Below the pieces are notes generated by a model. The model was not told the origin of the DNA. It worked only from the letters and a program-made list of their open reading frames with translations, and did not search any database. From DATFLS01 sp964413425 (GTDB lineage: Bacteria > Fidelibacterota > JAANXI01), in the NCBI GenBank assembly GCA_964413425.1, contig CAYPST010000068.1:1-22269 (forward strand): 22,269 nucleotides of DNA, given 5' to 3'. Shown piece by piece: positions 7,881-15,802 of the stretch. The translations under genes and the position numbers were made by a program. How positions within the stretch are numbered: position 1 is the first letter of the stretch; each line of letters starts with the position of its first letter.

Positions 7881-9671
7881 TCAGATACTGCTGATTCGTA
7901 CCGCCTTTAAATCCATCACCTGTTCCCCGGGCTTTTGTAGTGCTTTCACCTTTACCTGTTTGCGCCCTTCACTGAATTCCAGATGGCCCAACTGCAGCGG
8001 CGCCCAGATCTTTTCATACACTTCTTTTCGGGGCACCCGATCCGGACTCGGAACCGGTTCCGGATCATGCGCTTGCTGAACACGTCCCTGCAGCGTTTGC
8101 TCGCCTATTCTCACCACAACTTCAGCGCCAACATTTTCTTGACTACAGACATACATCAAAGTAACAGCATAGGTGCCACTTTTCCGTATATCCACCTCCC
8201 AATACGGATAGGCGTCGATACTGCTCCAATTCGTGACCCAATCATTTGCCCAGCCGGCTGACCCGTGATAACTGATACCGTCACCAATTCCGGGATACAA
8301 AAATGCTTCATGCGCCGGCAGCACCACATCCGGACTTTCGGGATGCCCGATTTCGATGGGAATGGTCTCAAATCCCTCACTGGCAACATCCTGCACTATG
8401 TTCTCATATGCTTCTACCAGCTGATCAAGGACATCCGGATGTTGAATAGCAACATCTTCCTGTTCTCCCGGATCTGTTGTCATGTCAAATAATTCCCACT
8501 CGTCCTCTCCGTCATAGACTGCCCTCCATCGCTGGGTTCGCACTGCCCCGGGGGTTCCGTCGCCGGCATCATCCCGGAACGTAAACAGCATGCGATCCTT
8601 AAACTCCCAATCACCCGGTTCTCCGAGTAACAGCGGCTTCAAGCTCACCCCGTCAAGGGAATGAGACGGAGAGACCGGCACTCCGGCGAGGTCGACAATC
8701 GTCGGCAGAATATCAACATCAGCGGCAATATGCTTCACCTGGGTTCCCGGTTGAATGTGCCCTGGCCACCGGATAAAGCACGGGACCCGTACTCCGCCTT
8801 CATGAACACTGCCCTTGCGGCCGTGCATATCCCCGTTATATCGATCGCTGTTGGGCCCATTATCTGTGAGGAAGATTACAATAGTGCTCTCTGCCAATCC
8901 CAGAACCTCCAACCTGGAAAGAATCCGTCCGATATTGTCATCCACATTTTCCACCATCCCGTAAACGCAGGCCAGCTTATCTGTGAGACCTTTTTGTTTG
9001 TATTTGTCAAAATACTTATCCGGCACCTGCCAGGGAGAGTGCGGCGCATTATAGGGAACATAGCAGAAGAAGGGGTAATTCTGGTTGAGTTCAATGAACT
9101 GCAGCGCCCGGTCGGTAAGCACATCGGTAATGTATCCCTGGGTTTTAATCATGTCCCCGTTATGGTCCAGAGTGGTATCAAAGTAATTGTTCCAATGCCC
9201 CGCGCAAAACCCTGTGAACTCATCAAATCCCTGCCCATTCGGATGGTGGGGATAATGGGCTCCGTTATGCCATTTCCCGAAACATCCCGTGGCATATCCG
9301 GAGGATTTCAATATCTCGGCAAGCGTTACCTCCTGGCTGCGCATGGTTTCATAGCCTCTGGTAACACCGTGCACTCCGGAACGAGGGTAATACCGGCCTG
9401 TCAACATACCCGCCCGGGTCGGAGCACATACGGGACTCACGAAAAAGCGATCAAATCGGGCACCTTCTTCTCGCAGTTGACCCAGCACCGGTGTTTCGAT
9501 CAGGTTGTTGCCATGATCATGAATATCTCCCCAGCCCTGGTCATCCGTCATGATTAACACAACGTTCGGAAAGTGTTCATTCACTGCTCTCTCCTTCTTC
9601 CGTAAACATCCACTGAAAGGTGCAGCTAGCACCACACCAGTGAAATGTTTTAGAAATGCTCTCCTGTCCAT
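7881..9671 (-). CDS. Tat-exported sulfatase with C-terminal beta-rich domain
   Basis: 596 residues from ATG 9671. An upstream GTG (9737) would add 22 residues, but the twin-arginine signal DRRAFLKHF then would not sit at the N-terminus, so ATG 9671 is preferred. MTDDQGWGD (41-49) carries metal ligands. Cys82 in C-A-P-T-R is the formylglycine site. GKWHNG, DNGPNSD and KGSVHEGGVRVP are the later conserved blocks. After the catalytic and DUF4976-like parts, roughly the last 130 residues (YPYWEVDIRKSGTYAVTLMY onward) look like an added beta-sandwich, possibly carbohydrate-binding. Cys22 after FSG might allow lipidation. It is second in the operon, 82 bp after the sulfatase at 9754-11244. The substrate is unknown; a polysaccharide sulfate ester is likely. 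Confidence 0.93.
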   Translation of the reverse strand: MDRRAFLKHFTGVVLAAPFSGCLRKKERAVNEHFPNVVLIMTDDQGWGDIHDHGNNLIETPVLGQLREEGARFDRFFVSPVCAPTRAGMLTGRYYPRSGVHGVTRGYETMRSQEVTLAEILKSSGYATGCFGKWHNGAHYPHHPNGQGFDEFTGFCAGHWNNYFDTTLDHNGDMIKTQGYITDVLTDRALQFIELNQNYPFFCYVPYNAPHSPWQVPDKYFDKYKQKGLTDKLACVYGMVENVDDNIGRILSRLEVLGLAESTIVIFLTDNGPNSDRYNGDMHGRKGSVHEGGVRVPCFIRWPGHIQPGTQVKHIAADVDILPTIVDLAGVPVSPSHSLDGVSLKPLLLGEPGDWEFKDRMLFTFRDDAGDGTPGAVRTQRWRAVYDGEDEWELFDMTTDPGEQEDVAIQHPDVLDQLVEAYENIVQDVASEGFETIPIEIGHPESPDVVLPAHEAFLYPGIGDGISYHGSAGWANDWVTNWSSIDAYPYWEVDIRKSGTYAVTLMYVCSQENVGAEVVVRIGEQTLQGRVQQAHDPEPVPSPDRVPRKEVYEKIWAPLQLGHLEFSEGRKQVKVKALQKPGEQVMDLKAVRISSI

Positions 9672-9753
9672 GACTGATCCATCCGCTTCTTTTCCCAGGG
9701 AGTACAGACAGCAACCACCCTGCGAAGGCTGAACCACACCGTAACCGGATCAA

Positions 9754-11244
9754 TTAGTGCTTTAACCGATTTGCTCCCTGAAACCCCTGATTACGCCGGA
9801 GTGGAATTTTCATCCCGTCGGTTTCTTCGAGCCAGGTCCACATTCGATTATTCAGATCCTCGATAAGTTGCTGGTGTTCAGGATGGTGAATAAGATTGTG
9901 CATCTCTTCCGGATCATTCTCAAGATCATAGAGCTCGCTGATATCCCAGACTCCATGGTAAAAGATATACTGATATCGATCAGTCCTGATTCCAAGCGTG
10001 GTGGGTGTTTGCGGAAAATTCCATTCCCAGTAGTATTCGTAATAGACTTCATCACGCCAGGAGGTTGCCTCTCCTCTCAGGAGAGGTAGAAACGAATCTC
10101 CATCCATATGATCCGGCGCTCTCGCTCCCGCAGCTTCTAAAATAGTCGGCGCAATATCAATGTTCTGCACCATCTGAGGAATTTGCGTCCCGGGTTTGAT
10201 CAGGTCAGGACAATATGTCAGCAGCGGAACCCGCATGGAAGGTGCATACATATGACGCTTGTCGATCAGCCCGTGCTCTCCGAAACAGAACCCGTTATCC
10301 CCCATATACATCAAGAGGGTGGATTTTCCCAAACCCTGGGATTCCAGGGAATCCAGCACCCGGCCGATGCTCTCGTCCAATCCCAGCAGAGTTTCACAAT
10401 AGCGCCGATAAAACGTATCAAAGTCCATCTGGCCGTGATACATATAATCCACGCCGTGCCAGCTGGAGCGCTGCTCCTCCACCCAGCGGGGTTTCCCGCG
10501 ATAATTCTGTACGGTATTGGCCATACTTGCCGGATAGGCGACTGGCGCATTTTCATAGGTTCCCAGATGCCGTTTCGCCGGTTGAAACATGGCATGAACC
10601 GCTTTATGAGAAAGAAATAAGAAGAACGGCTTCCTATGATCACGCTCCAGCCAGTCCACAGCATAATCGGTCAGGATATCAGAGATATATCCTTCCTTCT
10701 GCATCCTTTCGCCATCCACGTTCAGGGTCGGGTTATAGTATTCCCCCTGCCCCCGGGAACTCACCCAGTGATCAAAACCGGGACGTGGTTCGTCGCTGGC
10801 GTGTCCCATGTGCCATTTCCCGATGAAGGCCGTCTCATACCCCAGTTCCTGCAGGTACTGTGGAAAAAAGATGGTTCCCTCCGGGACCAGCGTCTGGTTG
10901 TCCACCACCCCATGCCTGTGTGCATACTGTCCGGTCAAAATGGATGCCCGGCTTGGCGAGCACAACGAGGTGGCCACAAAGGCATTCTGCAGATGAGCCC
11001 CTTCCCCGGCCATCCGGTCCATGTTCGGTGTTTCCAAAAACGGGGGCGTGTTCATGAATCCCATGAAATCGTACCGGTGATCGTCGCTCAGAACGAAGAC
11101 GACATTCCCGGGAGCATTCCCGGGAATGGTCTCCAGCCCTGACTGCTGCCTGCCAAGCACTGTCACAAAGGGAAATCCCGCTGTGATTGCACCCAGCGTC
11201 CCTAAAAAATTCCGTCGTGATATGGAATGTTTCGATTTTTTCAT
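9754..11244 (-). CDS. Tat-exported sulfatase (arylsulfatase family)
   Basis: 496 residues from the ATG at 11244. The GTG at 11247 is in frame, but AGGAG (11252-11256) is spaced 7 nt from the ATG, which is the better start. Twin-arginine signal SRRNFLGTLGA at 9-19. VLSDDHRYD (51-59) provides metal ligands. Cys95 in C-S-P-S-R is the formylglycine residue. GKWHMGH, DNGFCFGEHGLIDKRHMYAP and RVPLLTYCPDL are family blocks, and WEWNFPQTPTTLGIRT lies near the end. Length and blocks suit a single-domain exo-acting sulfatase of the S1 class. It is the first gene of the leftward sulfatase operon, and the 132-bp hairpin repeat lies about 58 bp upstream in its probable leader. Confidence 0.94.
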   Translation of the reverse strand: MKKSKHSISRRNFLGTLGAITAGFPFVTVLGRQQSGLETIPGNAPGNVVFVLSDDHRYDFMGFMNTPPFLETPNMDRMAGEGAHLQNAFVATSLCSPSRASILTGQYAHRHGVVDNQTLVPEGTIFFPQYLQELGYETAFIGKWHMGHASDEPRPGFDHWVSSRGQGEYYNPTLNVDGERMQKEGYISDILTDYAVDWLERDHRKPFFLFLSHKAVHAMFQPAKRHLGTYENAPVAYPASMANTVQNYRGKPRWVEEQRSSWHGVDYMYHGQMDFDTFYRRYCETLLGLDESIGRVLDSLESQGLGKSTLLMYMGDNGFCFGEHGLIDKRHMYAPSMRVPLLTYCPDLIKPGTQIPQMVQNIDIAPTILEAAGARAPDHMDGDSFLPLLRGEATSWRDEVYYEYYWEWNFPQTPTTLGIRTDRYQYIFYHGVWDISELYDLENDPEEMHNLIHHPEHQQLIEDLNNRMWTWLEETDGMKIPLRRNQGFQGANRLKH

Positions 11245-11302
11245 CACCCAACTCCTCTCATATTCGCAATTCGATCATAAGATTATGCACTAAGTTCACG
11301 AT

Positions 11303-11434
11303 ATGGAGCCCCCCGGCTTAACAGCCGGGGTTCCTCCTTTGACTCCGCACACAGGCGGAGTCTGGGCGGAATCCCGCCCAGAAGACCATTCATCCACGCT
11401 TTGACAAACGTGGTCTTCTGGATGGCGGGATAAA
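11303..11434. repeat. 132-bp hairpin-array repeat, copy 2
   Basis: Exact copy, in the same orientation, of the repeat at 7491. It sits directly upstream of the sulfatase operon, so the two copies form direct repeats around a 3.7-kb segment holding both sulfatase genes and the TGTCATCCTGA palindrome. It may lie in the 5' leader of the operon, where its alternative hairpins could matter for transcription. Confidence 0.9.
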
Positions 11435-11572
11435 TTGATAGCACCGGGAATCACTCTTGTTCTTTTCGTGCAAACAGGATTAGATGAACCCTCCGGAAAT
11501 GGAACGAATTTTTGAGTATGATTATGCGAATTGGCCGAGCATAAATCAAACCTAATGTGTCCATCACACGAA

Positions 11573-11640
11573 AGCAAGTGCTGGATTGGAAACAAGTGCT
11601 GGCAAGTTCTTACAAGCGCTCACAGGTTCTTGCAAGAAAA
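11573..11640. repeat. A-type periodic repeat (AAGTGCTNAC), forward
   Basis: Successive CAAGTGCT, CAAGTTCT, CAAGCGCT, CAGGTTCT and GCAAG units at about 10-bp spacing. It forms the left arm of an inverted pair whose right arm is at 11956-12010. Confidence 0.75.
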
Positions 11641-11694
11641 GACCGGTGCATTATTTGAGATTAAAAGCAAGTGTGGGAACTTTGCAGTTTCTTG

Positions 11695-11936
11695 AGAGTG
11701 TTTAGAAAACATGGGCCTGATACAAGATGCTGAATCTGACGTATAGTTAGTATGTATACGAACTATATGCAAACTTTATTCCGCTATTTGGACAGATATA
11801 TGTTGTAGTTTCTTTGTCCCGTCCTCACGGGATCTCTTTGCCAAAGGCCTCGAAGAGACTCCTTCGGAGCACCCCTTCGGGGCGAGGCGGTCTCTGAGCC
11901 AGAGGCTCTCCTTCGGAGCGTTTTCTAAATAGACTC
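11695..11936 (+). mobile_element. MITE-like non-autonomous element, copy B (242 bp)
   Basis: Begins AGAGTGTTTAGAAAAC and ends GTTTTCTAAATAGACTC, the same termini as copy A. A perfect 9-bp target duplication AGTTTCTTG flanks it (11686-11694 and 11937-11945). There is no coding sequence. Internal CGCTATTTGGACAGATATA and TTGTCCCGTCCTCACGGG match copy A. Removing the element and one duplication restores a continuous stem-loop region between the A-type repeats at 11573 and 11956, showing it inserted into that repeat. Confidence 0.85.
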
Positions 11937-11955
11937 AGTTTCTTGTAAAAATTTT

Positions 11956-12010
11956 TTGTGAGCACTTGTCGGAACTTGTTGGCACTTGGCAGCACTTGCG
12001 AGAACTTTTC
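11956..12010. repeat. A-type periodic repeat, reverse
   Basis: GTGAGCACTTG, TCGGAACTTG, TTGGCACTTG, GCAGCACTTG and CGAGAACTT in a strict ~10-bp series, complementary to the arm at 11573-11640. Together they could form a long imperfect stem, now interrupted by the MITE-like copy B. Confidence 0.8.
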
Positions 12011-12070
12011 AACGCTTTTCCTGTTTTAGTCCACCTGACAATCTCAATCAATCCATCACACATTCAATCC

Positions 12071-12104
12071 TATGTACCTATATACTTATATACTTATGTA
12101 CATG
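12071..12104. repeat. D-type periodic repeat (TATGTACCTATATACTTA)
   Basis: AT-rich 10-bp series TATGTACCTA, TATACTTATA, TACTTATGTA directly after the DUF1015 stop codon. The related tract at 14696-14732 lies at the other end of the DUF1015-glycosyltransferase block. Confidence 0.6.
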
Positions 12105-13379
12105 TCATTCCGCACCGAAGCACCGGAAGAGAATCCCGGAGTAAATTTTCGGGTAAAAGTAGGTGGTTTTCTGGGGCAGGATCCGGCCGGATTCTGCGAT
12201 GGCAAAGATGGCGTCCAGATCCGGCGGATTCACAAAAAAAGCGAGGTCATAATCTTGTTGCTGCTCAAGCATCTCCGGCATTAAGTCACACCCGCGAATA
12301 TAGTTTAAGCGCTCCAGCGATTCCTGATTATCCGTATCGATTTGGAAAAGCTGCTTTAAAATGAAGTGATGGAGCACGTTCACATCTAACCGCTGATAGG
12401 CCCCGGGAGTATCCGGAAACATGTCCTGCAGATGGTCTTCCTTAAGAAATGTCAGCAAAAACGCAGCCCGGGAGGATTTATGATACATTCCCAGTTGAAT
12501 GGCAGAGTGGTCATGACCTATTTCCATCCGTTGGAGGAGTGTTTGGGGAGAAGATACCTGTTCCACGGCAAAAATATCCCGCAGGGAGCTGACAAGTGCA
12601 CTTATATCGATGGACGCATCTTTTACCAGCCGATGGGTGGGCAGGACAAGCATCCCTGGATTGTACGCATTCACCAGGGTGACCATCACCCGGTTGCTGC
12701 CCGGAATGTCCGGATACTCCCGAAAAAACCGGAGGGCGGTTTTATACCGATGGTGGCCGTCGGCGATAATCGCCGAAGTGGATTCCAGCGTCCGTTGGAT
12801 TTTCCGGAGAGTTTCCGAAGTAGTGATTTTCCAGAGACGATACCTGGCGTGGTTCGGAATGCGTACATCTATAATCGGCTGTTCGGTTCTGACTTCTTCG
12901 GCAACAGATTCGATAGTCAGGGATTGATCGCGATAACTCATGAAAATCTGTCCCGGATTCGTATGGCTCTCTTCCATCAGCCGGAATCGATCCTGAATAT
13001 GCTTATCGATGGTCTGTTCATGGGGCAGGATGCTGCCGCCCAGTTCCTCCAGCTGCAGGGCCCCCACAATTCCTGAACGAGTCACCTCTTCTCCGTCCAA
13101 CCGGTATGATTGGTCCATCAGATACAGTGCTCTCTCCGGCTCCTGCACGACGATTCCGTGCGCTTCCCACTCCCGCAGGAACCGGGCAGCCTCGTGATAC
13201 CGCTGCTCCCCCGGTGCCTTATTCAGAATCAGCCGGACAAAGTTGTAAGGAGACCGGGCATAGAGATGCTCCTGCTCCGCCGGGGTAATGACATCATACG
13301 GCGGCGCAATCGTCTGGCCAATATCATTGACTTTCTCCGGATTATAACGCCAGCCTCGGAAAGGAAAAAACCTGGGCAT
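12105..13379 (-). CDS. DUF1015 family protein
   Basis: 424 residues from the ATG at 13379. The frame stays open 55 codons further upstream, but those residues look unconserved and overlap a repeat tract, while MPRFFPFRGWRYNP is the usual start of the family. Landmarks are IAPPYDVITPAEQ (24-36), YNFVRLIL (45-52), GGSILPHEQTIDKH (114-127), HTNPGQIFMSYRD (139-151), IIADGHHRYKTAL (204-216) and LVLPTHRLV (244-252). No function is established for the family that I can state with certainty. The DGHHR motif is reminiscent of ParB-like folds, including free-serine kinases, but that link is speculation. It stands alone, with no operon partner and repeats on both sides. Confidence 0.88.
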   Translation of the reverse strand: MPRFFPFRGWRYNPEKVNDIGQTIAPPYDVITPAEQEHLYARSPYNFVRLILNKAPGEQRYHEAARFLREWEAHGIVVQEPERALYLMDQSYRLDGEEVTRSGIVGALQLEELGGSILPHEQTIDKHIQDRFRLMEESHTNPGQIFMSYRDQSLTIESVAEEVRTEQPIIDVRIPNHARYRLWKITTSETLRKIQRTLESTSAIIADGHHRYKTALRFFREYPDIPGSNRVMVTLVNAYNPGMLVLPTHRLVKDASIDISALVSSLRDIFAVEQVSSPQTLLQRMEIGHDHSAIQLGMYHKSSRAAFLLTFLKEDHLQDMFPDTPGAYQRLDVNVLHHFILKQLFQIDTDNQESLERLNYIRGCDLMPEMLEQQQDYDLAFFVNPPDLDAIFAIAESGRILPQKTTYFYPKIYSGILFRCFGAE

Positions 13380-13648
13380 CTTCCCGCCATGGTTAAAAAT
13401 TCCAGATAGCAAAACAGATTGAAAAATTATGGAAATTCCGGGGAAGAAAAAAGATGAAAGATTGCGATCCTGTATATAACGTGAATAAAGCAACAACGAT
13501 AAACCACGAATGTACACAAATGAACACGAATAAAGATGAAACAATGTCCTCCGTTCTATCCGGGGAAGATCACAGAGAAATAGAATAAAACCACTTCGAC
13601 AGCAAGTGAAACCTCGGGCTCGGAAAACACTTTACTGCCATAAATTAG

Positions 13649-13685
13649 AAAAGCCGGCCTCCGCTCTTTGTGCGGAAAACCGGCT
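13649..13685 (-). terminator. Probable terminator for leftward transcription
   Basis: AGCCGG (13652-13657) pairs with CCGGCT (13680-13685), with a possible inner CCGC/GCGG pair. Reading leftward the hairpin is followed by TTTTC. It would end transcripts from the glycosyltransferase fragment. Confidence 0.5.
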
Positions 13686-13804
13686 AAGTTTCAATGGATT
13701 AAATCAGTCATCCACTGTTATGAATCGACCTGAAGTTCGTGTATGAAATTTATAATCGTTCCATTCCCCGGGATCCTTTCTTTACCTGACATGTACTGTT
13801 ATCA

Positions 13805-13856
13805 GTGTTCATCTGTGTTCATCCGTGTTCATCCGTGTTCATCCGTGGCTATTTAG
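13805..13856. repeat. Tandem 10-bp repeat TGTTCATCCG
   Basis: TGTTCATCTG followed by three TGTTCATCCG units and TGGCTATTTAGTATTCGTG. The exact 10-bp period matches about one helical turn. The inverted counterpart (CACGAATGTACACAAATGAA) lies at 13503-13535. Confidence 0.8.
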
Positions 13857-13921
13857 TATTCGTGCTTATTCCCAGAGGTGTCGTGACAGGCTGTGTCAAT
13901 TCGTGGTTTCTTTGTACGTAG

Positions 13922-14412
13922 TTATCGCAGGAAATCAAAGAAACTGCCCACATAAATCTTCAGAAAATCAGTGATGTCCCGAACCGGATGAATATGGGAA
14001 GGTTCGCCGTTATACAGCGTGGGGACCGGGATAAATGCGATTCGAACCCCACGGAGCGCCGCCCGGAGCAGCACTTCCGTTTCTGCCTGTGCCCCGGCAC
14101 AGGTCATGGGATTTGACGCTGCCACCGATTTACCTATTAACCGGTATCCGCACTGGCTGTCCCGGATGCTCACGCCACTCCGGATGGACAGCAAAAAAGA
14201 GGTCACACTGTTCGCCAGAATCCGTATTGCCGGCATGACACCGGGAGACCTTTTCCGTTTCCCAATGATCATGTCAGCCCCGCCTGCGTTAAACAGACGG
14301 ATAAATTTCGCAAGACAACCCGCATCGTGCTGGAGATAAGCATCCATGGTGATCACCGCCCGGCAGTCCGATCGGGCCAACGCATACCGGACTCCCGTCG
14401 CCAGTGCCGTTC
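13922..14412 (-). pseudogene. Family-2 glycosyltransferase, N-terminally deleted
   Basis: The leftward frame from about 14412 reads ALATGVRYALARSDC and then VITMDAYLQHDAG, ADMIIGKRKR, ANSVTSFLLS, RDSQCGYRLI, ETEVLLRAALRGVRIAFIPV. This is the central and C-terminal part of a polyprenyl-phosphate-sugar-type GT2 enzyme (dolichol-phosphate mannose synthase-like). The N-terminal nucleotide-binding half is missing, and a stop codon lies directly upstream where the sequence switches to a polysaccharide deacetylase. The expected metal-binding D-x-D (usually DADLQH) is D-A-Y here, so even the retained part is probably inactive. It would have transferred a sugar to a lipid carrier or surface glycan. 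A start at the internal codon 14380 could still give a 152-residue product of doubtful value. Confidence 0.8.
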
Positions 14413-14505
14413 AAATTGGGAGGGTGTTACCCGGGTTAATCCCCATTCAAACCGGGAATCCACTTTGTGGTAGACCAGTACGCGGCTCAGTTTCAAAATA
14501 TCCAT
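14410..14505 (-). pseudogene. Polysaccharide deacetylase, 5' fragment fused to GT2
   Basis: From ATG 14505 the frame reads MDILKLSRVLVYHKVDSRFE, then WGLTRVTPSQFER. This is the typical start of a NodB-type polysaccharide deacetylase (VLVYHKVD, FEWG, VTPxQFERQ). Identity stops at FER (about 14410), where the DNA continues into the glycosyltransferase in another frame. The chimeric ORF ends at 14353. No SD is visible. The junction points to a deletion that removed the rest of the deacetylase, the start of the GT2 gene and anything between them. Confidence 0.72.
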
Positions 14506-14806
14506 TCAAATTGTTGGTAAATATGAGTGGAGTGCATTTGTCCGGTTTACGAGTCTGTTTGGAAAACGCCTCGAAGATATCTTCGGGATAAGGCCATAAG
14601 TACACAGGGGCGAGAAGTTATTGGTATCGAGCATTGTACGATCTTCGTCAAAGATTCACTGCCTATGCAAGCGCACTTATCTCGAATCCGTGTATCCGTA
14701 AGTACTTATATACCTATGTACTTATGTACTTTAGATGTGGGAATAAGACTCCCCCGGGGAGGTGCTATTTTTTTGAATTATTCAGGCTAAAGAGTATCAG
14801 TACCCA
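14506..14806. other. Intergenic region with MITE end relic and D-type repeat
   Basis: No gene seen. 14551-14573 carries a relic of the MITE-like right end in reverse orientation, and 14696-14732 carries the D-type repeat (GTACTTATATACCTATGTAC). Confidence 0.5.
14551..14573 (-). mobile_element. Relic of MITE-like right terminus
   Basis: GAGTCTGTTTGG then AAAACGCCTCG matches the reverse complement of the copy A right end (CGAGGCGTTTTC, then TAAATAGACTC) with two substitutions. No left end is visible. It lies about 45 bp upstream of the deacetylase fragment. Confidence 0.55.
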
Positions 14807-15673
14807 TCAGCCATCTGACGACATTGAGATATCTTCTTCCGAGGGAAACTGCATCCCCCAGGAGGTGAGATAATTCTGGTGAAAGTTCAGATACAGCCGT
14901 CTGGATGAAGAAGCCATATCCGATCCTGTTATCTGCAGGTTCATATAATCATATACCCATTGTTCTGCATTGTACTCTGTACTATCCTTTTGAACGATCC
15001 GCATGGGTTCTCCCAGGCTGGCACGAATCTGATCCATACTCATGCCGATGAGGAAATTCCCGTTCCGGATAGCCCTGGTAATCACTCTGGGTAAATCCGG
15101 ATTGTTCTGAAGGTACTGCTTCCGGCGTGCTTCCTCGGAGCTGGAATAGACCACCCGGCTCGTACTGATGAAGGACTGGTGGACCCAGCCATCCACTCGC
15201 CCGGCTTCGATATGATACCAGTTGTCTTCGTTCTCCAGTATTTGCACCTGGTCTCCCCGCTGCAGCTGGCCGACCACCTGCGCATTGAGCGACGGTTCCT
15301 GCCGGATATTCAACACAATTGCCGTCACCCATCCCTGCGCAGTCTTCATCTCGACATTCAGATATGTGTTGAAAACCCAGCCTTCATCTCCCTGATGCCT
15401 GATTCGGGTCCAATTACCGTGCGTCGAAAGGATTTCCACCTGTGTTCCATAGGCAAGCTTGCCCACCACAGCCGCATTTACAGACTGTTCAGTACGTACG
15501 TTTAACGCCTTTGCAGTCACAGTTCCGGTCGTACGATCCTCGATCTCCGACGTATATTGCATTCCCTGAAGATTCACCACCCCCGAAAGCAGAATCAACT
15601 GCACAAAAAGGTATCTCAGGACATATTTTTTTAAATATATAGCAGTCTGGAGGATGCAGGATGTCTGCCGCAT
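14807..15673 (-). CDS. Exported protein with two SH3b domains and an SmpA/BamE-like C-terminal domain
   Basis: 288 residues, start ATG 15673 supported by GGGAGGG 4 nt upstream. A hydrophobic signal or anchor lies at about 17-36. The first bacterial SH3 domain is at 50-105 (TVTAKALNVRTEQSVNAAVV, EGWV) and the second at 112-170 (AQGWVTAIVLNIRQEPSLNA, DGWV). After a charged linker, 207-275 contains FLIGMSMDQIRASLGEP and a beta-rich end, resembling the small SmpA/OmlA-type fold. SH3b domains commonly bind peptidoglycan or peptide ligands, so an envelope role is likely. The exact function is unknown. It is a single gene with repeats on both sides. Confidence 0.82.
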   Translation of the reverse strand: MRQTSCILQTAIYLKKYVLRYLFVQLILLSGVVNLQGMQYTSEIEDRTTGTVTAKALNVRTEQSVNAAVVGKLAYGTQVEILSTHGNWTRIRHQGDEGWVFNTYLNVEMKTAQGWVTAIVLNIRQEPSLNAQVVGQLQRGDQVQILENEDNWYHIEAGRVDGWVHQSFISTSRVVYSSSEEARRKQYLQNNPDLPRVITRAIRNGNFLIGMSMDQIRASLGEPMRIVQKDSTEYNAEQWVYDYMNLQITGSDMASSSRRLYLNFHQNYLTSWGMQFPSEEDISMSSDG

Positions 15674-15802
15674 GATACCCTCCCATTATGTTTTTGGTTT
15701 ATTTTTATATATTCAGCTTTCTTACTACATTGAATAATATAACAAACATGGAAATGAATATGTACTTAATATCACATTTATGCCGCTGGAAGTCAAGAAC
15801 TA

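Larger units (their letters stand above)
13380..13921. other. Intergenic region with two GTTCATCCGT-type repeat tracts
   Basis: No gene seen. It contains the CACGAATG/AACACGAAT tract at 13497-13536, the reverse-oriented TGTTCATCCG tract at 13805-13856 (four near-perfect 10-bp units), and a leftward terminator at 13649-13685. Confidence 0.6.
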
